From positions 1-11,843 of the forward strand of contig JAJPXI010000062.1 in assembly GCA_021205585.1 (NCBI GenBank): a DNA stretch of 11,843 bases. The letters run 5' to 3'. A program made the position numbers and the translations under genes. The notes below the pieces were generated by a model that had not been told where the DNA came from, made no database searches, and worked only from the letters and a program-made list of their open reading frames with translations. Shown piece by piece: positions 1 through 6,517 of this stretch. Within the stretch, counting starts at the first letter, position 1. Every line of letters begins with the position of its first letter. This stretch comes from Oscillospiraceae bacterium (lineage in GTDB: Bacteria; Bacillota; Clostridia; Oscillospirales; Oscillospiraceae).

Positions 1-33
1 TTTGCGCGAAAGAGGAATTGGCCATTCACACAG

Positions 34-105
34 CGCTTCAACGCCTTCTTTTGTCACAAAATTTCTCGCCATCCGCTCTTGCCGATTTAATCAGTCCTTC
101 CCTAA
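34..105. repeat. Decayed copy of one end of the hairpin repeat at 7709-7874
   Basis: This 72-nt stretch aligns without gaps to positions 7804-7875, with about 56 of 72 bases identical by hand count. The match includes an unbroken 22-nt core at 73-94, containing CTCTTGCCGATTTAATCAG. The two copies have the same orientation, and both end in CTTCCCTAA. Only the right arm is visible here; positions 1-33 show no similarity to the rest of the element. It could be an old, eroded copy of a non-autonomous element, or a shared insertion-sequence end. It marks the left side of the resistance block. Confidence 0.6.
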
Positions 106-199
106 CAACATGATTGCTATGGTCATGCTGTCTTGTTCTGCTGTTAACCCTGTGCTTCCGGGGCGCTAATCTTCCTCACACATATGCTCGAAGCCTCTC

Positions 200-242
200 T
201 TTAAAAATTTTTGTTGACGGAAACTTTAATATGAGTTCCATC
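200..242 (-). terminator. Weak candidate terminator after the 184-aa membrane protein gene
   Basis: Reading the minus strand from the stop codon at 243-241, GATGGAA can pair with TTTCCGTC (one G-U pair) around a loop rich in A and T. A tract containing AAAAATTTTT follows. The stem is only about 7 bp and imperfect, so this is a tentative call. Positions 106-199 show nothing recognisable. Confidence 0.25.
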
Positions 243-795
243 AATAAAGCAGTTTCGTTCCCTTTTCGCACAATTCATAAATTTCATCGTACTTTTTTTC
301 TATGAACGGCGCAATCTTTTGCGTTCTCCTGGCAACTCCGTTCCTGTAAAGAAATATCGGCAGTATCCAGCCAAGAAACCCTGGAACGGCGAACAAAACG
401 GTCAGCAATACATAAGGAGTATCCGCGGTTGCCGCGAAGGTTGCCAGCGCCATGAACGCAGTCCCTACGATTCCCACAGCAAGGGCATAAATGGTCGGCT
501 TTGATTCTTTGCTTTTTTCAAGCGCATGGATTTCATCCAGACAGGCTTCAAAATTCTTCTGGAGCCTGCTCAGCTCCGCCTTGTTTACGATACTTCGTTT
601 TCTCCTGAGGTGCAGGACTATTTTTTTCCGTCCTTCCATCATGAACTTTTCCAAGTCGCCCGAAAGTTCCCGGTTCAGTTCCCATCCAAAGCTCTTATAC
701 CCGTCCAGCAACATGGAGACTTCATCACTGGAGGCCATAACCTCTTTATATTCATACCGGATGAAGGACATCTGCTCACAATCTATATTTTCCAT
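241..795 (-). CDS. Uncharacterised two-helix membrane protein, last gene of the two-component operon
   Basis: The 184-aa protein has no domain I can name. An N-terminal cytoplasmic-type region (residues 1-65) contains RYEYKEV and FGWEL. A charged, probably coiled-coil stretch follows at about 66-98. Two hydrophobic segments lie at about 101-122 and 126-150, separated by a short polar turn, and a charged tail (151-184) contains KKYDEIYELCEK. ATG at 795 is preferred because GAGG sits 7 nt upstream; an in-frame GTG at 801 is too close to it. The gene starts 2 nt after the kinase stop, so it is surely cotranscribed with the kinase and regulator. From memory, proteins of this shape recur beside such kinases in clostridia. 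A role in sensing or in partnering the kinase or transporter is an inference from position. Confidence 0.85.
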   Translation of the reverse strand: MENIDCEQMSFIRYEYKEVMASSDEVSMLLDGYKSFGWELNRELSGDLEKFMMEGRKKIVLHLRRKRSIVNKAELSRLQKNFEACLDEIHALEKSKESKPTIYALAVGIVGTAFMALATFAATADTPYVLLTVLFAVPGFLGWILPIFLYRNGVARRTQKIAPFIEKKYDEIYELCEKGTKLLY

Positions 796-797
796 TT

Positions 798-1895
798 TCA
801 CACCTCACTGTCCATCGTGATATTTCCCGAAGGAGCCGGAATTCTTACCTGAAAGGTACTTCCTTTTCCTTCCTCGCTCATGACCGTAATATCTCCGCCC
901 ATCAGGTCAACCACCCGTTTCGCAAGGGCAAGCCCCAGGCCGTTGCCTTCTGCGGCATGGGAGGTGTCTCCCTGATAGAATTTGTCAAAAATATGCGCTT
1001 TTGCTTCGCTGCTGATGCCGCAGCCGGTATCCGAGATGGAAACAGTAACAAACTGCCGATCCGATTGCTGTCGGATTGTAACAGTCCCGTCGCATTCCGT
1101 AAATTTCACGGCGTTGGACAGAAGATTATTCCATACAAGTTCCATCAGGCTCTCATCTGCCATAACAATAGCAGCTTCTTCCATGTCTATTTGTAAGTCA
1201 AGTTCTTTTTCATCCCATGCCTTCTCAAACTGGAGGATGCAGTCGGTAAGCTGACGGCACACATCATAGCTCCTGATTTCAGGCGTGATATTCTGATTTT
1301 CCAGCCTGTTCAGCTTCAGGATATTGCTAATCAGGTCAGAGAGCCGGGCGGAGGCGTTCATAATCGCCTGCGCATATTCTTTCCGCCTGCTTTCAGGCAG
1401 CTGATCCGTTTTCATCAATTCCGCGTAGCTTTGAATAACGGCGATTGGCGTTTTCATTTCATGGGATACATTGGAGACAAAATCTGTTTTCAGCGTTTCC
1501 ACGCTCCCCAGTTCCTCCACCATCTTGTTGAAATCCAGTATCATCCGATCGAGATAGTCATATTTTTCTATTGTGTCGGTTGGCGCAATATAAACGGAAA
1601 AATCACCTTTTGCAACTTTTTCGGTAGCATCCGCCATCTGCTGTAAGGGTTCATCATAGGTTTTCCTTACCCTCCAGCGTGTAAAAAGCGTAAGCACAGC
1701 CGCCACAATCAGCCAGTAGGCAACTGTGATATGCACCATCAAGATTCCGCCCACATTCAAATAATCCATGCCGACAATCAGTCCCTGGTGTAGTCCGGAC
1801 ATCAGGCATAAGACACCAAGATAGATGCCAAAAAGTGATTTGGGGAATCGACTGTCCCGATCCCATATCTGTTTGGATCGCTTTCCCTCTGTCAT
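798..1895 (-). CDS. Sensor histidine kinase of the peptide-antibiotic response type
   Basis: The 365-aa membrane kinase phosphorylates the response regulator encoded just upstream. Two transmembrane helices (about 20-43 and 49-71) are joined by only about six residues, so there is no extracellular sensing domain; stimuli must be sensed in the membrane or via a partner protein. A HAMP-like linker follows at about 72-130. The H-box SHEMKTP carries the phosphoacceptor His145. The ATPase domain shows the N-box NNLLSNAVKF (256-265), G1 DTGCGIS (289-295), F-box FDKFYQGD (303-310) and G2 GNGLGLAL (317-324). All key residues are present, so the protein should be active. Its ATG overlaps the regulator stop by 4 nt (ATGA), indicating translational coupling. 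It resembles kinases paired with lantibiotic-type ABC transporters, such as the C. difficile CprK group, but the sequence does not allow a firm symbol. Confidence 0.95.
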   Translation of the reverse strand: MTEGKRSKQIWDRDSRFPKSLFGIYLGVLCLMSGLHQGLIVGMDYLNVGGILMVHITVAYWLIVAAVLTLFTRWRVRKTYDEPLQQMADATEKVAKGDFSVYIAPTDTIEKYDYLDRMILDFNKMVEELGSVETLKTDFVSNVSHEMKTPIAVIQSYAELMKTDQLPESRRKEYAQAIMNASARLSDLISNILKLNRLENQNITPEIRSYDVCRQLTDCILQFEKAWDEKELDLQIDMEEAAIVMADESLMELVWNNLLSNAVKFTECDGTVTIRQQSDRQFVTVSISDTGCGISSEAKAHIFDKFYQGDTSHAAEGNGLGLALAKRVVDLMGGDITVMSEEGKGSTFQVRIPAPSGNITMDSEV

Positions 1896-2563
1896 TGGAA
1901 CACCGCCTTATATCCCAGCCCCCGGACGGTAACAATCTTAAATCCGTCGCAGGAAGACAGTTTGCTGCGCAGATTGGCCACATACACATCCACCGCCCGA
2001 AGGCTGGTGTCGCTGTCCACACCCCAGAACTCATCCATCAGCTGTGCCCTGGAGAATGTCTTGTTTGGGTAGGAGAGCAGCTTATAGATCAGATTAAACT
2101 CCCGGTTGGTAAGTGAAACCTCGCTGCCGTTCACCGTGGCACTCATGGCGTCTGCATCCAGGGTCAGGTTCCCCACAGTGATTTTCCGGTCTGCCATAAT
2201 ATTGGCGCGCCGCAGCAGCGCCCGCACCCGAAGAAGCAGCTCCTCCAGATCCAGAGGCTTTACCATGTAGTCATCAATCCCAAGGTGAAATCCCTTCTGC
2301 TTGGAGGACAGGTCATCCTTCGCCGACATGAATAAAATCGGGATTTGACGGTTTACCGACCTTACTGTTTTGGCAAATTCAAACCCGTCAATTCCGGGCA
2401 TCATAATGTCAGATATAATCAGTTCATAAAGGTTGTTGTACATTTCGTTATAGGTATCATTGGCGTTCAGGCAGCCCGTGGCCTGAAATCCACTGTCATT
2501 CAGGTAGGTGCAGACGAGCCGGTTTAATTCAGCGTCATCCTCTACCACGAGGATATGAATCAC
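1892..2563 (-). CDS. OmpR/PhoB-family response regulator
   Basis: The protein is 223 aa with the start chosen here. The receiver domain (residues 1-115) has the acidic pair in VVEDD, phosphoacceptor Asp52 in SDIMMPG, Ser80 in FMSAKDD and Lys102 in VKPLDLEE. A winged-helix DNA-binding domain (about 128-223) has the typical TNREFNLIYKLL, RAVDVYVANLRSKL and VRGLGYK segments. GTG at 2563 is preferred because GAGG (2572-2575) lies 8 nt upstream and the protein then begins directly before the first strand (IHILVVEDD). A longer GTG start at 2590 lacks a ribosome binding site. It is the first gene of its operon, and its own promoter carries the same direct repeats as the transporter promoter, so it probably binds both. 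Confidence 0.95.
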   Translation of the reverse strand: MIHILVVEDDAELNRLVCTYLNDSGFQATGCLNANDTYNEMYNNLYELIISDIMMPGIDGFEFAKTVRSVNRQIPILFMSAKDDLSSKQKGFHLGIDDYMVKPLDLEELLLRVRALLRRANIMADRKITVGNLTLDADAMSATVNGSEVSLTNREFNLIYKLLSYPNKTFSRAQLMDEFWGVDSDTSLRAVDVYVANLRSKLSSCDGFKIVTVRGLGYKAVFQ

Positions 2564-2607
2564 GATTTTTGCCTCGCTTTCTTTTTTCACGGGGTGAACC
2601 CGTTGTT

Positions 2608-2618
2608 ATTATAACATA
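2608..2618 (-). promoter_or_regulatory. Promoter -10 region of the regulator-kinase operon
   Basis: On the minus strand TATAAT (2613-2608) is preceded by TGT, making an extended -10. No acceptable -35 lies 17 bp upstream, which fits an activator-dependent promoter. An overlapping alternative, TATGTT (2618-2613), lies exactly as far from the nearest 11-bp repeat as the -10 of the transporter promoter does (5 nt gap). The start site would fall near 2601-2606, close to a small palindrome ACGGG-5-CCCGT at 2589-2603. Confidence 0.6.
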
Positions 2619-2623
2619 CACCG

Positions 2624-2667
2624 CCAATGTTTGCGCTTTGTTTGAGAAATATGTCTATTTTGTGAAC
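2624..2667 (-). promoter_or_regulatory. Candidate response-regulator binding repeats, copy 1
   Basis: Read on the plus strand, four consecutive 11-bp units are CCAATGTTTGC, GCTTTGTTTGA, GAAATATGTCT and ATTTTGTGAAC. The last three match the three units upstream of the transporter operon (6458-6490) in the same order: a TTTGTTTG unit, an ATAT unit and an ATTTTGT unit. An 11-bp period is one helical turn, as expected for tandem binding of an OmpR-family dimer. Assignment to the local regulator is an inference. Confidence 0.55.
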
Positions 2668-2673
2668 TTGATA

Positions 2674-2706
2674 AGAGAGCCGCAGACTTCAAATCTGTGG
2701 CTCTCT
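2674..2706. terminator. Hairpin terminator between transporter and regulator operons
   Basis: A 13-bp inverted repeat (AGAGAGCCGCAGA / TCTGTGGCTCTCT) encloses a 7-nt loop. It lies 17 nt past the stop of the last transporter gene and before the promoter repeats of the next operon. In the minus-strand transcript it has one C-A mismatch and a poor U tail. In the plus-strand transcript the mismatch becomes a G-U pair, and CTTGTCTTTTT follows. It may therefore work in both directions, and possibly better on the plus strand. Confidence 0.6.
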
Positions 2707-2722
2707 CTTGTCTTTTTCGGGA

Positions 2723-3538
2723 TTACACCAAATCGGTTTTCCTTAAAACGGTTGAAGATGCGATGGTGAATCCCGCAAAGAACAATGCGCCACCGGCCAT
2801 GCACATCACAACATGAAGCAAAGTGGAATTCAGCGGCGTCATCATCGGCACCATCATATAAAGCAGCATCCCTCCGAAAAGAGAGAGCAGGAGGGAAAGC
2901 CACGTCCTGTCCTTTGCGACTGTACTCATCAGCACAAAAATCGGTACAAACACCAGCAGAAGAAAAATCTTTGCAAGCATACACAGGATGACGCCGAACA
3001 TACTTGCTGTTTCCAGCGCGAATGGCAGTCCGGCTACCGCCCTTCCCAGCATCGCGCCGGCAAAGAAGCCAAGCAGCATCCATATCCCGGCAAAGACGCA
3101 CACTACCGTTTTGGAAATGATATAGTCCATCTTGTTCGGGCGGACGGCGAAAAGGTTCTTTGCGTATCCGCTCTTAAAATCTGCGGAGACAAAGAGGCAG
3201 GCAAGCACCGCCGCCATAAAATACACCAGGTTAATATTGCACATACTTGTAATGCTCATTGCCGCAGAGGATGTTTCCCCGCTGGCCGTTCCAATGATTT
3301 GCCACACAGAATCAAATCCCTCAATCGCGGTTTCCACACCGGTGGAAGGGTCCACCGATGCGGAGCCGTCCATCATGGTTGTCATGACCAGAATCAGCAC
3401 CGGCATAACCACCGCGATACCGAGCATGATATAGAAAAGCGGTGTTGTGAACATCCTGCGGAAGTCTACGGACAGCATACTGTTCAAGGTTCTCCTTTTC
3501 CGGAGGAACTCCGTTTTGTTTCGATTATTTCCAACCAT
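2723..3538 (-). CDS. ABC-2 type permease of peptide-antibiotic transporter, pair 1
   Basis: The 271-aa membrane subunit is of the LanE/G and BcrB kind and should form the channel for the ATPase encoded 2 nt upstream. About six hydrophobic helices are visible (roughly 34-55, 100-118, 142-166, 176-204, 212-232 and 239-262), with a soluble loop of about 45 residues after the first. The cytoplasmic motif DFKSGYAKNLF (120-130) after helix 2 has a counterpart in the second permease (DYKSGYVKQLF) and is probably the contact to the ATPase. The protein begins with a basic tail, then SVDFRRMFTTPLFYI, also matched in the paralogue. ATG at 3538 has AGGAGGG 9 nt upstream. It is the last gene of its operon; the hairpin at 2674-2706 follows. 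Confidence 0.9.
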   Translation of the reverse strand: MVGNNRNKTEFLRKRRTLNSMLSVDFRRMFTTPLFYIMLGIAVVMPVLILVMTTMMDGSASVDPSTGVETAIEGFDSVWQIIGTASGETSSAAMSITSMCNINLVYFMAAVLACLFVSADFKSGYAKNLFAVRPNKMDYIISKTVVCVFAGIWMLLGFFAGAMLGRAVAGLPFALETASMFGVILCMLAKIFLLLVFVPIFVLMSTVAKDRTWLSLLLSLFGGMLLYMMVPMMTPLNSTLLHVVMCMAGGALFFAGFTIASSTVLRKTDLV

Positions 3539-3540
3539 CG

Positions 3541-4443
3541 TTATCTGCCCTCCTTTTCGCCCATCAGGTCGATGTAGTATTCTTCCAGTCCGACTTTCGC
3601 TGTCCTGATTTCACTGACCAGGATGCCCTGTCCATAAAGCCAGGTGACGATTTCTTCGGGAGCGGCTGCATCGTAAACCCGAAGTTCTTCATTTTCCTCT
3701 TTCACCTGGAGGTATCTTCCGGAAAGCAGCATCCTCGTCCTTGCCATATCCCCTGTCCGAAGGGCGATATAGGTGCGGCAGTTCGCTTCCAGCTGTGCCG
3801 CCGTCATTTCTTTTATCATTTTACCCCTGCGGATAATACCGTAGTGGGTCGCAATCTTTTCGAGTTCCCCAAGGATATGGGAAGAGATCAAAACCGTGCA
3901 GCCCTGGCTTTTCGTCAGGTCTGTGAGGATTTCCCGCATGAGCCGCATCCCATCCGCGTCCAGGCCGTTGATCGGCTCATCAAGCACCAGGAGCTTCGGA
4001 TGCCCCAGTAGTGCCATGGCGATTCCAATCCGCTGTTTCATGCCAAGGGAACAGTTTTTATATTTGTTGGATGCCGCGCCCTCCATCCGAACCATCTTCA
4101 ATACCCTTCCGATTTCCTCTTCCGGATTTTTCACGCCCAGATTGGCAGCCTGGAGCATCATATTGTTCCACACGCTGATATTTGGGAAGCATCCGGGGGA
4201 TTCAATCAGGACACCCACAGTTGCCCTTATGGTTTCATCCGTATATTCCCGGCCATACAATCTGATAAAACCGCCGTTTGGGATGAGCAGCCCGCAGATC
4301 ATTTTTTCCGTTGTGGATTTTCCGCTTCCGTTCTCCCCGATGAAGCCGTAGATGGCTCCTTCCGGGACAGTCATGGTAAGGCCGGATACGGCGGCCTTGC
4401 TGCCGAACCTTTTTGTCAATCCATTGATTTCAATCGCGTTCAT
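3541..4443 (-). CDS. LanF/BcrA-type ABC transporter ATPase, pair 1
   Basis: The 300-aa ATP-binding subunit is of the lantibiotic/bacitracin resistance kind. Visible motifs are Walker A GENGSGKST (36-44, Lys42), signature-like SLGMKQR (132-138), Walker B LLVLDE (151-156) and the switch His189 in ISSH. At the Q-loop position it has Glu81 (VLIESPGCFP); this E-loop is a published hallmark of LanF ATPases. The C-terminal GLEEYYIDLM is also typical of BcrA-like proteins. ATG at 4443 is chosen because AGGAGG sits 8 nt upstream; the in-frame ATG at 4449 has only a 2-nt spacing. It lies 14 nt after permease 2 and 2 nt before permease 1. By eye it is strongly similar along its length to the ATPase of pair 2, so the pairs probably arose by tandem duplication. 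Confidence 0.93.
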   Translation of the reverse strand: MNAIEINGLTKRFGSKAAVSGLTMTVPEGAIYGFIGENGSGKSTTEKMICGLLIPNGGFIRLYGREYTDETIRATVGVLIESPGCFPNISVWNNMMLQAANLGVKNPEEEIGRVLKMVRMEGAASNKYKNCSLGMKQRIGIAMALLGHPKLLVLDEPINGLDADGMRLMREILTDLTKSQGCTVLISSHILGELEKIATHYGIIRRGKMIKEMTAAQLEANCRTYIALRTGDMARTRMLLSGRYLQVKEENEELRVYDAAAPEEIVTWLYGQGILVSEIRTAKVGLEEYYIDLMGEKEGR

Positions 4444-4457
4444 GTTCATCGCCTCCT

Positions 4458-5273
4458 TTAGTACACATCACTTCTCGCAAGCACGATGGAACCGGCCGTG
4501 TTATAGATGACGGCCCAGATGACAGAGACCGCTGTGCAGACAAGCAGCGTTACCGGATTCGCCGAAAGGCAGGCAAATACGGATGCGCCATATAGGAAAA
4601 GGTTTAGGACGCTCCCTGACGCATTGCCAAGAATCATCCCAACTGCAAGAATCGGAAGCCCGGTACCGATCAGGAAGGATGACACAATCGAGATGCCGAA
4701 GTATCTGCGGAAGATCACATTCAAAAAGGTGTAAAGGCTTGCCCAGCCAAGGCTTAAGATCATCTTGCTTACAATCGCAATCAGCAGCGAACCGGCATTG
4801 ACTGCAAAGGATGTCCCCGCCACAAGCCCTGCGCCGGTGGCACCGATGGTGTAGGTAATACACATACACGCCATGGCAAACGCGCACACAAGGCTTTTGG
4901 ACATCATATAGTCCTTCTTTTTGGAGTGCGTGGTGAAAAGCTGCTTCACATAACCGCTCTTGTAATCATGCCCGATAAAGATGGACACCATGATTCCGCC
5001 GAAGATAAACACCATATTCATGTTGGCATATTCCGCTATGGATGAAACCGCGTAAAGAGGTGTATCCGCAGCTATGATCTGCCATGTGTTTGTATACAGG
5101 ATAGAAGCGCCGTCCGTCCCCTGTGTCCCAAGAATCAGGGCGGGGATAACTGCCGCAATCCCCAGGAAGATATAAAACATCGGCGTATGGAACAGGCGGT
5201 AAAAATCGACGCCAAGCATCCCCTTCAGACGTTCAAAAAACCCGGGAGATTTGAATTTGATTTCTGTTGACAT
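4458..5273 (-). CDS. ABC-2 type permease of peptide-antibiotic transporter, pair 2
   Basis: The 271-aa membrane subunit is the same length as its paralogue in pair 1 but considerably diverged from it. The conserved parts are the N-terminal VDFYRLFHTPMFYIFLGIA (22-40) and DYKSGYVKQLF (103-113). Six hydrophobic segments lie at about 32-50, 84-101, 124-152, 158-183, 196-215 and 239-265. The first extracellular loop (about 51-83) is shorter than in pair 1, which could reflect a different peptide substrate. ATG at 5273 follows the stop of its ATPase by 4 nt, with a G-rich ribosome binding site inside the ATPase 3' end. The two permeases may act as two separate transporters or as LanE and LanG of one complex; the sequence does not decide. 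Confidence 0.9.
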   Translation of the reverse strand: MSTEIKFKSPGFFERLKGMLGVDFYRLFHTPMFYIFLGIAAVIPALILGTQGTDGASILYTNTWQIIAADTPLYAVSSIAEYANMNMVFIFGGIMVSIFIGHDYKSGYVKQLFTTHSKKKDYMMSKSLVCAFAMACMCITYTIGATGAGLVAGTSFAVNAGSLLIAIVSKMILSLGWASLYTFLNVIFRRYFGISIVSSFLIGTGLPILAVGMILGNASGSVLNLFLYGASVFACLSANPVTLLVCTAVSVIWAVIYNTAGSIVLARSDVY

Positions 5274-5277
5274 TTCT

Positions 5278-6177
5278 TTAAGCCCCCCTCCCTGACATCA
5301 GCTCAATATAGTATTCCTCAAGGCCGATTCGGTTTTTCTGAATTTCACTGACCGCATGGCCATTCTGCAAAAGATGCCCAACGATTCCTTCCGTATCCTC
5401 CACATCATAGACACGGAGGAACCCTTCTTCTCTGCGGACATCCGCATACCTTGCGCGAAGAACCCTTTCTGCCGCCTGCATATCGCCCGTTTTGAGGGAG
5501 GTATAGCTGCGGCAGCGGCCTTCCATTTCCTTCGCGGACAGTTCCTGAACCATTTTTCCCTGCCTAATAATGCCATAATGGGTGGCGATTTTTTCGAGTT
5601 CACCGAGGATATGGGAGGAGATCAGGACAGTGCAGCCATAGTTCTCTGTAATGTCCACCAGAATCTCCCTCATAATCCGCATCCCGTCCGTATCAAGCCC
5701 ATTGATTGGCTCATCCAGGATTAGAAGCGCCGGGTCGCCCAGCAGCGCCATGGCAATCCCGATGCGCTGTTTCATTCCAAGGGAACACTTTTTGAATTTC
5801 ATGCGGGCGGAATCCTCCATGCGGACGATTTTTAAGACCTTGTCGATTTCCTCCTGCCGGTTCGTAATCCCCAAGTTGATCGCCTGCATCATCAGGTTAT
5901 CCCATACGCTGGAATTTGGGAAGCATCCCGTGTTTTCAATCAGTGCGCCGACCCGCACCCGGACGCCGGCATCCTTATAGCTTTTGCCAAAAAGCCGGAT
6001 GGAGCCGCCGCTGGGAACAAGATGCCCGCAGATTAGCTTCTCTGTTGTAGATTTTCCGCTTCCGTTCTCTCCGATAAAACCGTAAATCGAGCCGACCGGC
6101 ACGGTCATGTTTAGGCCGTCTACAGCGTGCAGCCCCCGAAAGCTCTTGGAGAGATTCCTGATTTCAATCGCATTCAT
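5278..6177 (-). CDS. LanF/BcrA-type ABC transporter ATPase, pair 2
   Basis: The 299-aa ATPase carries all motifs of an active subunit: Walker A GENGSGKST (36-44, Lys42), signature-like SLGMKQR (132-138), Walker B LLILDE (151-156) and His189 in ISSH. Like its paralogue it has an E-loop (Glu81, ALIENTGCFP). The C-terminal GLEEYYIELM resembles BcrA-type proteins. ATG at 6177 has GGAGG 6 nt upstream and lies inside the 3' end of the 83-aa gene, overlapping it by 14 nt in a different frame; this implies coupled translation. It energises the permease encoded 4 nt downstream. The presence of two complete ATPase-permease pairs differs from the usual LanFEG layout of one ATPase and two permeases. Confidence 0.93.
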   Translation of the reverse strand: MNAIEIRNLSKSFRGLHAVDGLNMTVPVGSIYGFIGENGSGKSTTEKLICGHLVPSGGSIRLFGKSYKDAGVRVRVGALIENTGCFPNSSVWDNLMMQAINLGITNRQEEIDKVLKIVRMEDSARMKFKKCSLGMKQRIGIAMALLGDPALLILDEPINGLDTDGMRIMREILVDITENYGCTVLISSHILGELEKIATHYGIIRQGKMVQELSAKEMEGRCRSYTSLKTGDMQAAERVLRARYADVRREEGFLRVYDVEDTEGIVGHLLQNGHAVSEIQKNRIGLEEYYIELMSGRGA

Positions 6178-6415
6178 CCGCTTCCTCCCCGGACAGCCTC
6201 ACCTGCTCCAGCCTCACCCTTGCTTCTTCTACGGTTTCTCCTTCCTTTGTCAGAAACTGAACCACGAATTTGTCGGCAATCGTATTGAATCCGCCGACTG
6301 CACCGTCCTCGATTTTTTGGTAGCCGCCGACGACCCCTTCTTCTATTTTCTTATATCCGCCAACTACCACTTCGGCAATTTTTTCGCTGCCTTTCACCAA
6401 CTTAGATTTTGCCAT
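6164..6415 (-). CDS. Small protein with 11-residue amphipathic repeats, first gene of transporter operon
   Basis: The protein is 83 aa with no signal peptide or transmembrane helix. Residues 6-49 are four consecutive 11-residue units: LVKGSEKIAEV, VVGGYKKIEEG, VVGGYQKIEDG and AVGGFNTIADK. A C-terminal part follows with DKFVVQFLTKEGETVEEA and an acidic tail. The units alternate a small hydrophobic VVGG(Y/F) face with a KKIEEG charged face. They resemble the 11-residue KTKEGV repeats of synucleins, which fold into membrane-bound helices. No enzymatic function is suggested. The gene has a good ribosome binding site (AGGAG at 6430-6426, 10 nt spacing), follows the regulated promoter directly, and overlaps the ATPase start by 14 nt. 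A membrane-surface role in immunity or sensing is an inference. From memory, similar small proteins occur in other clostridia without a name. Confidence 0.85.
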   Translation of the reverse strand: MAKSKLVKGSEKIAEVVVGGYKKIEEGVVGGYQKIEDGAVGGFNTIADKFVVQFLTKEGETVEEARVRLEQVRLSGEEADECD

Positions 6416-6446
6416 ATCAGCAACGCTCCTTTCATTTGATGGAGTG

Positions 6447-6452
6447 AGTATA
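6447..6452 (-). promoter_or_regulatory. Promoter -10 of the transporter operon
   Basis: TATACT on the minus strand lies 31 nt before the ATG of the 83-aa gene, giving a 5' leader of roughly 25 nt with an AGGAG site. The position 17 bp upstream holds no -35 hexamer and is instead covered by the direct repeats at 6458-6490. This is the layout expected of a promoter activated by an OmpR-family regulator. Confidence 0.6.
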
Positions 6453-6457
6453 CTGCC

Positions 6458-6490
6458 CTTTTGTTTGGCGAATATTTGGATTTTGTTTGG
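6458..6490 (-). promoter_or_regulatory. Candidate response-regulator binding repeats, copy 2
   Basis: Three head-to-tail 11-bp units, read on the plus strand, are CTTTTGTTTGG, CGAATATTTGG and ATTTTGTTTGG. The outer two differ by a single base, and all three end in TTTGG. They sit 5 nt from the -10. The same order of units occurs at 2635-2667 upstream of the regulator gene, so one regulator probably controls both operons. Confidence 0.6.
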
Positions 6491-6517
6491 GAAACATTAA
6501 TTCTGGCTTAACTCATA

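Noticed and set aside
1..72. Minus-strand frame starting MARNFVTKEGVEAL and running off the left edge
   Set aside because: It begins inside the repeat copy, has no ribosome binding site and is too short to judge.
2813..3577. 254-aa plus-strand frame opposite permease 1
   Set aside because: His/Arg/Gln-rich antisense shadow of a clear membrane protein gene.
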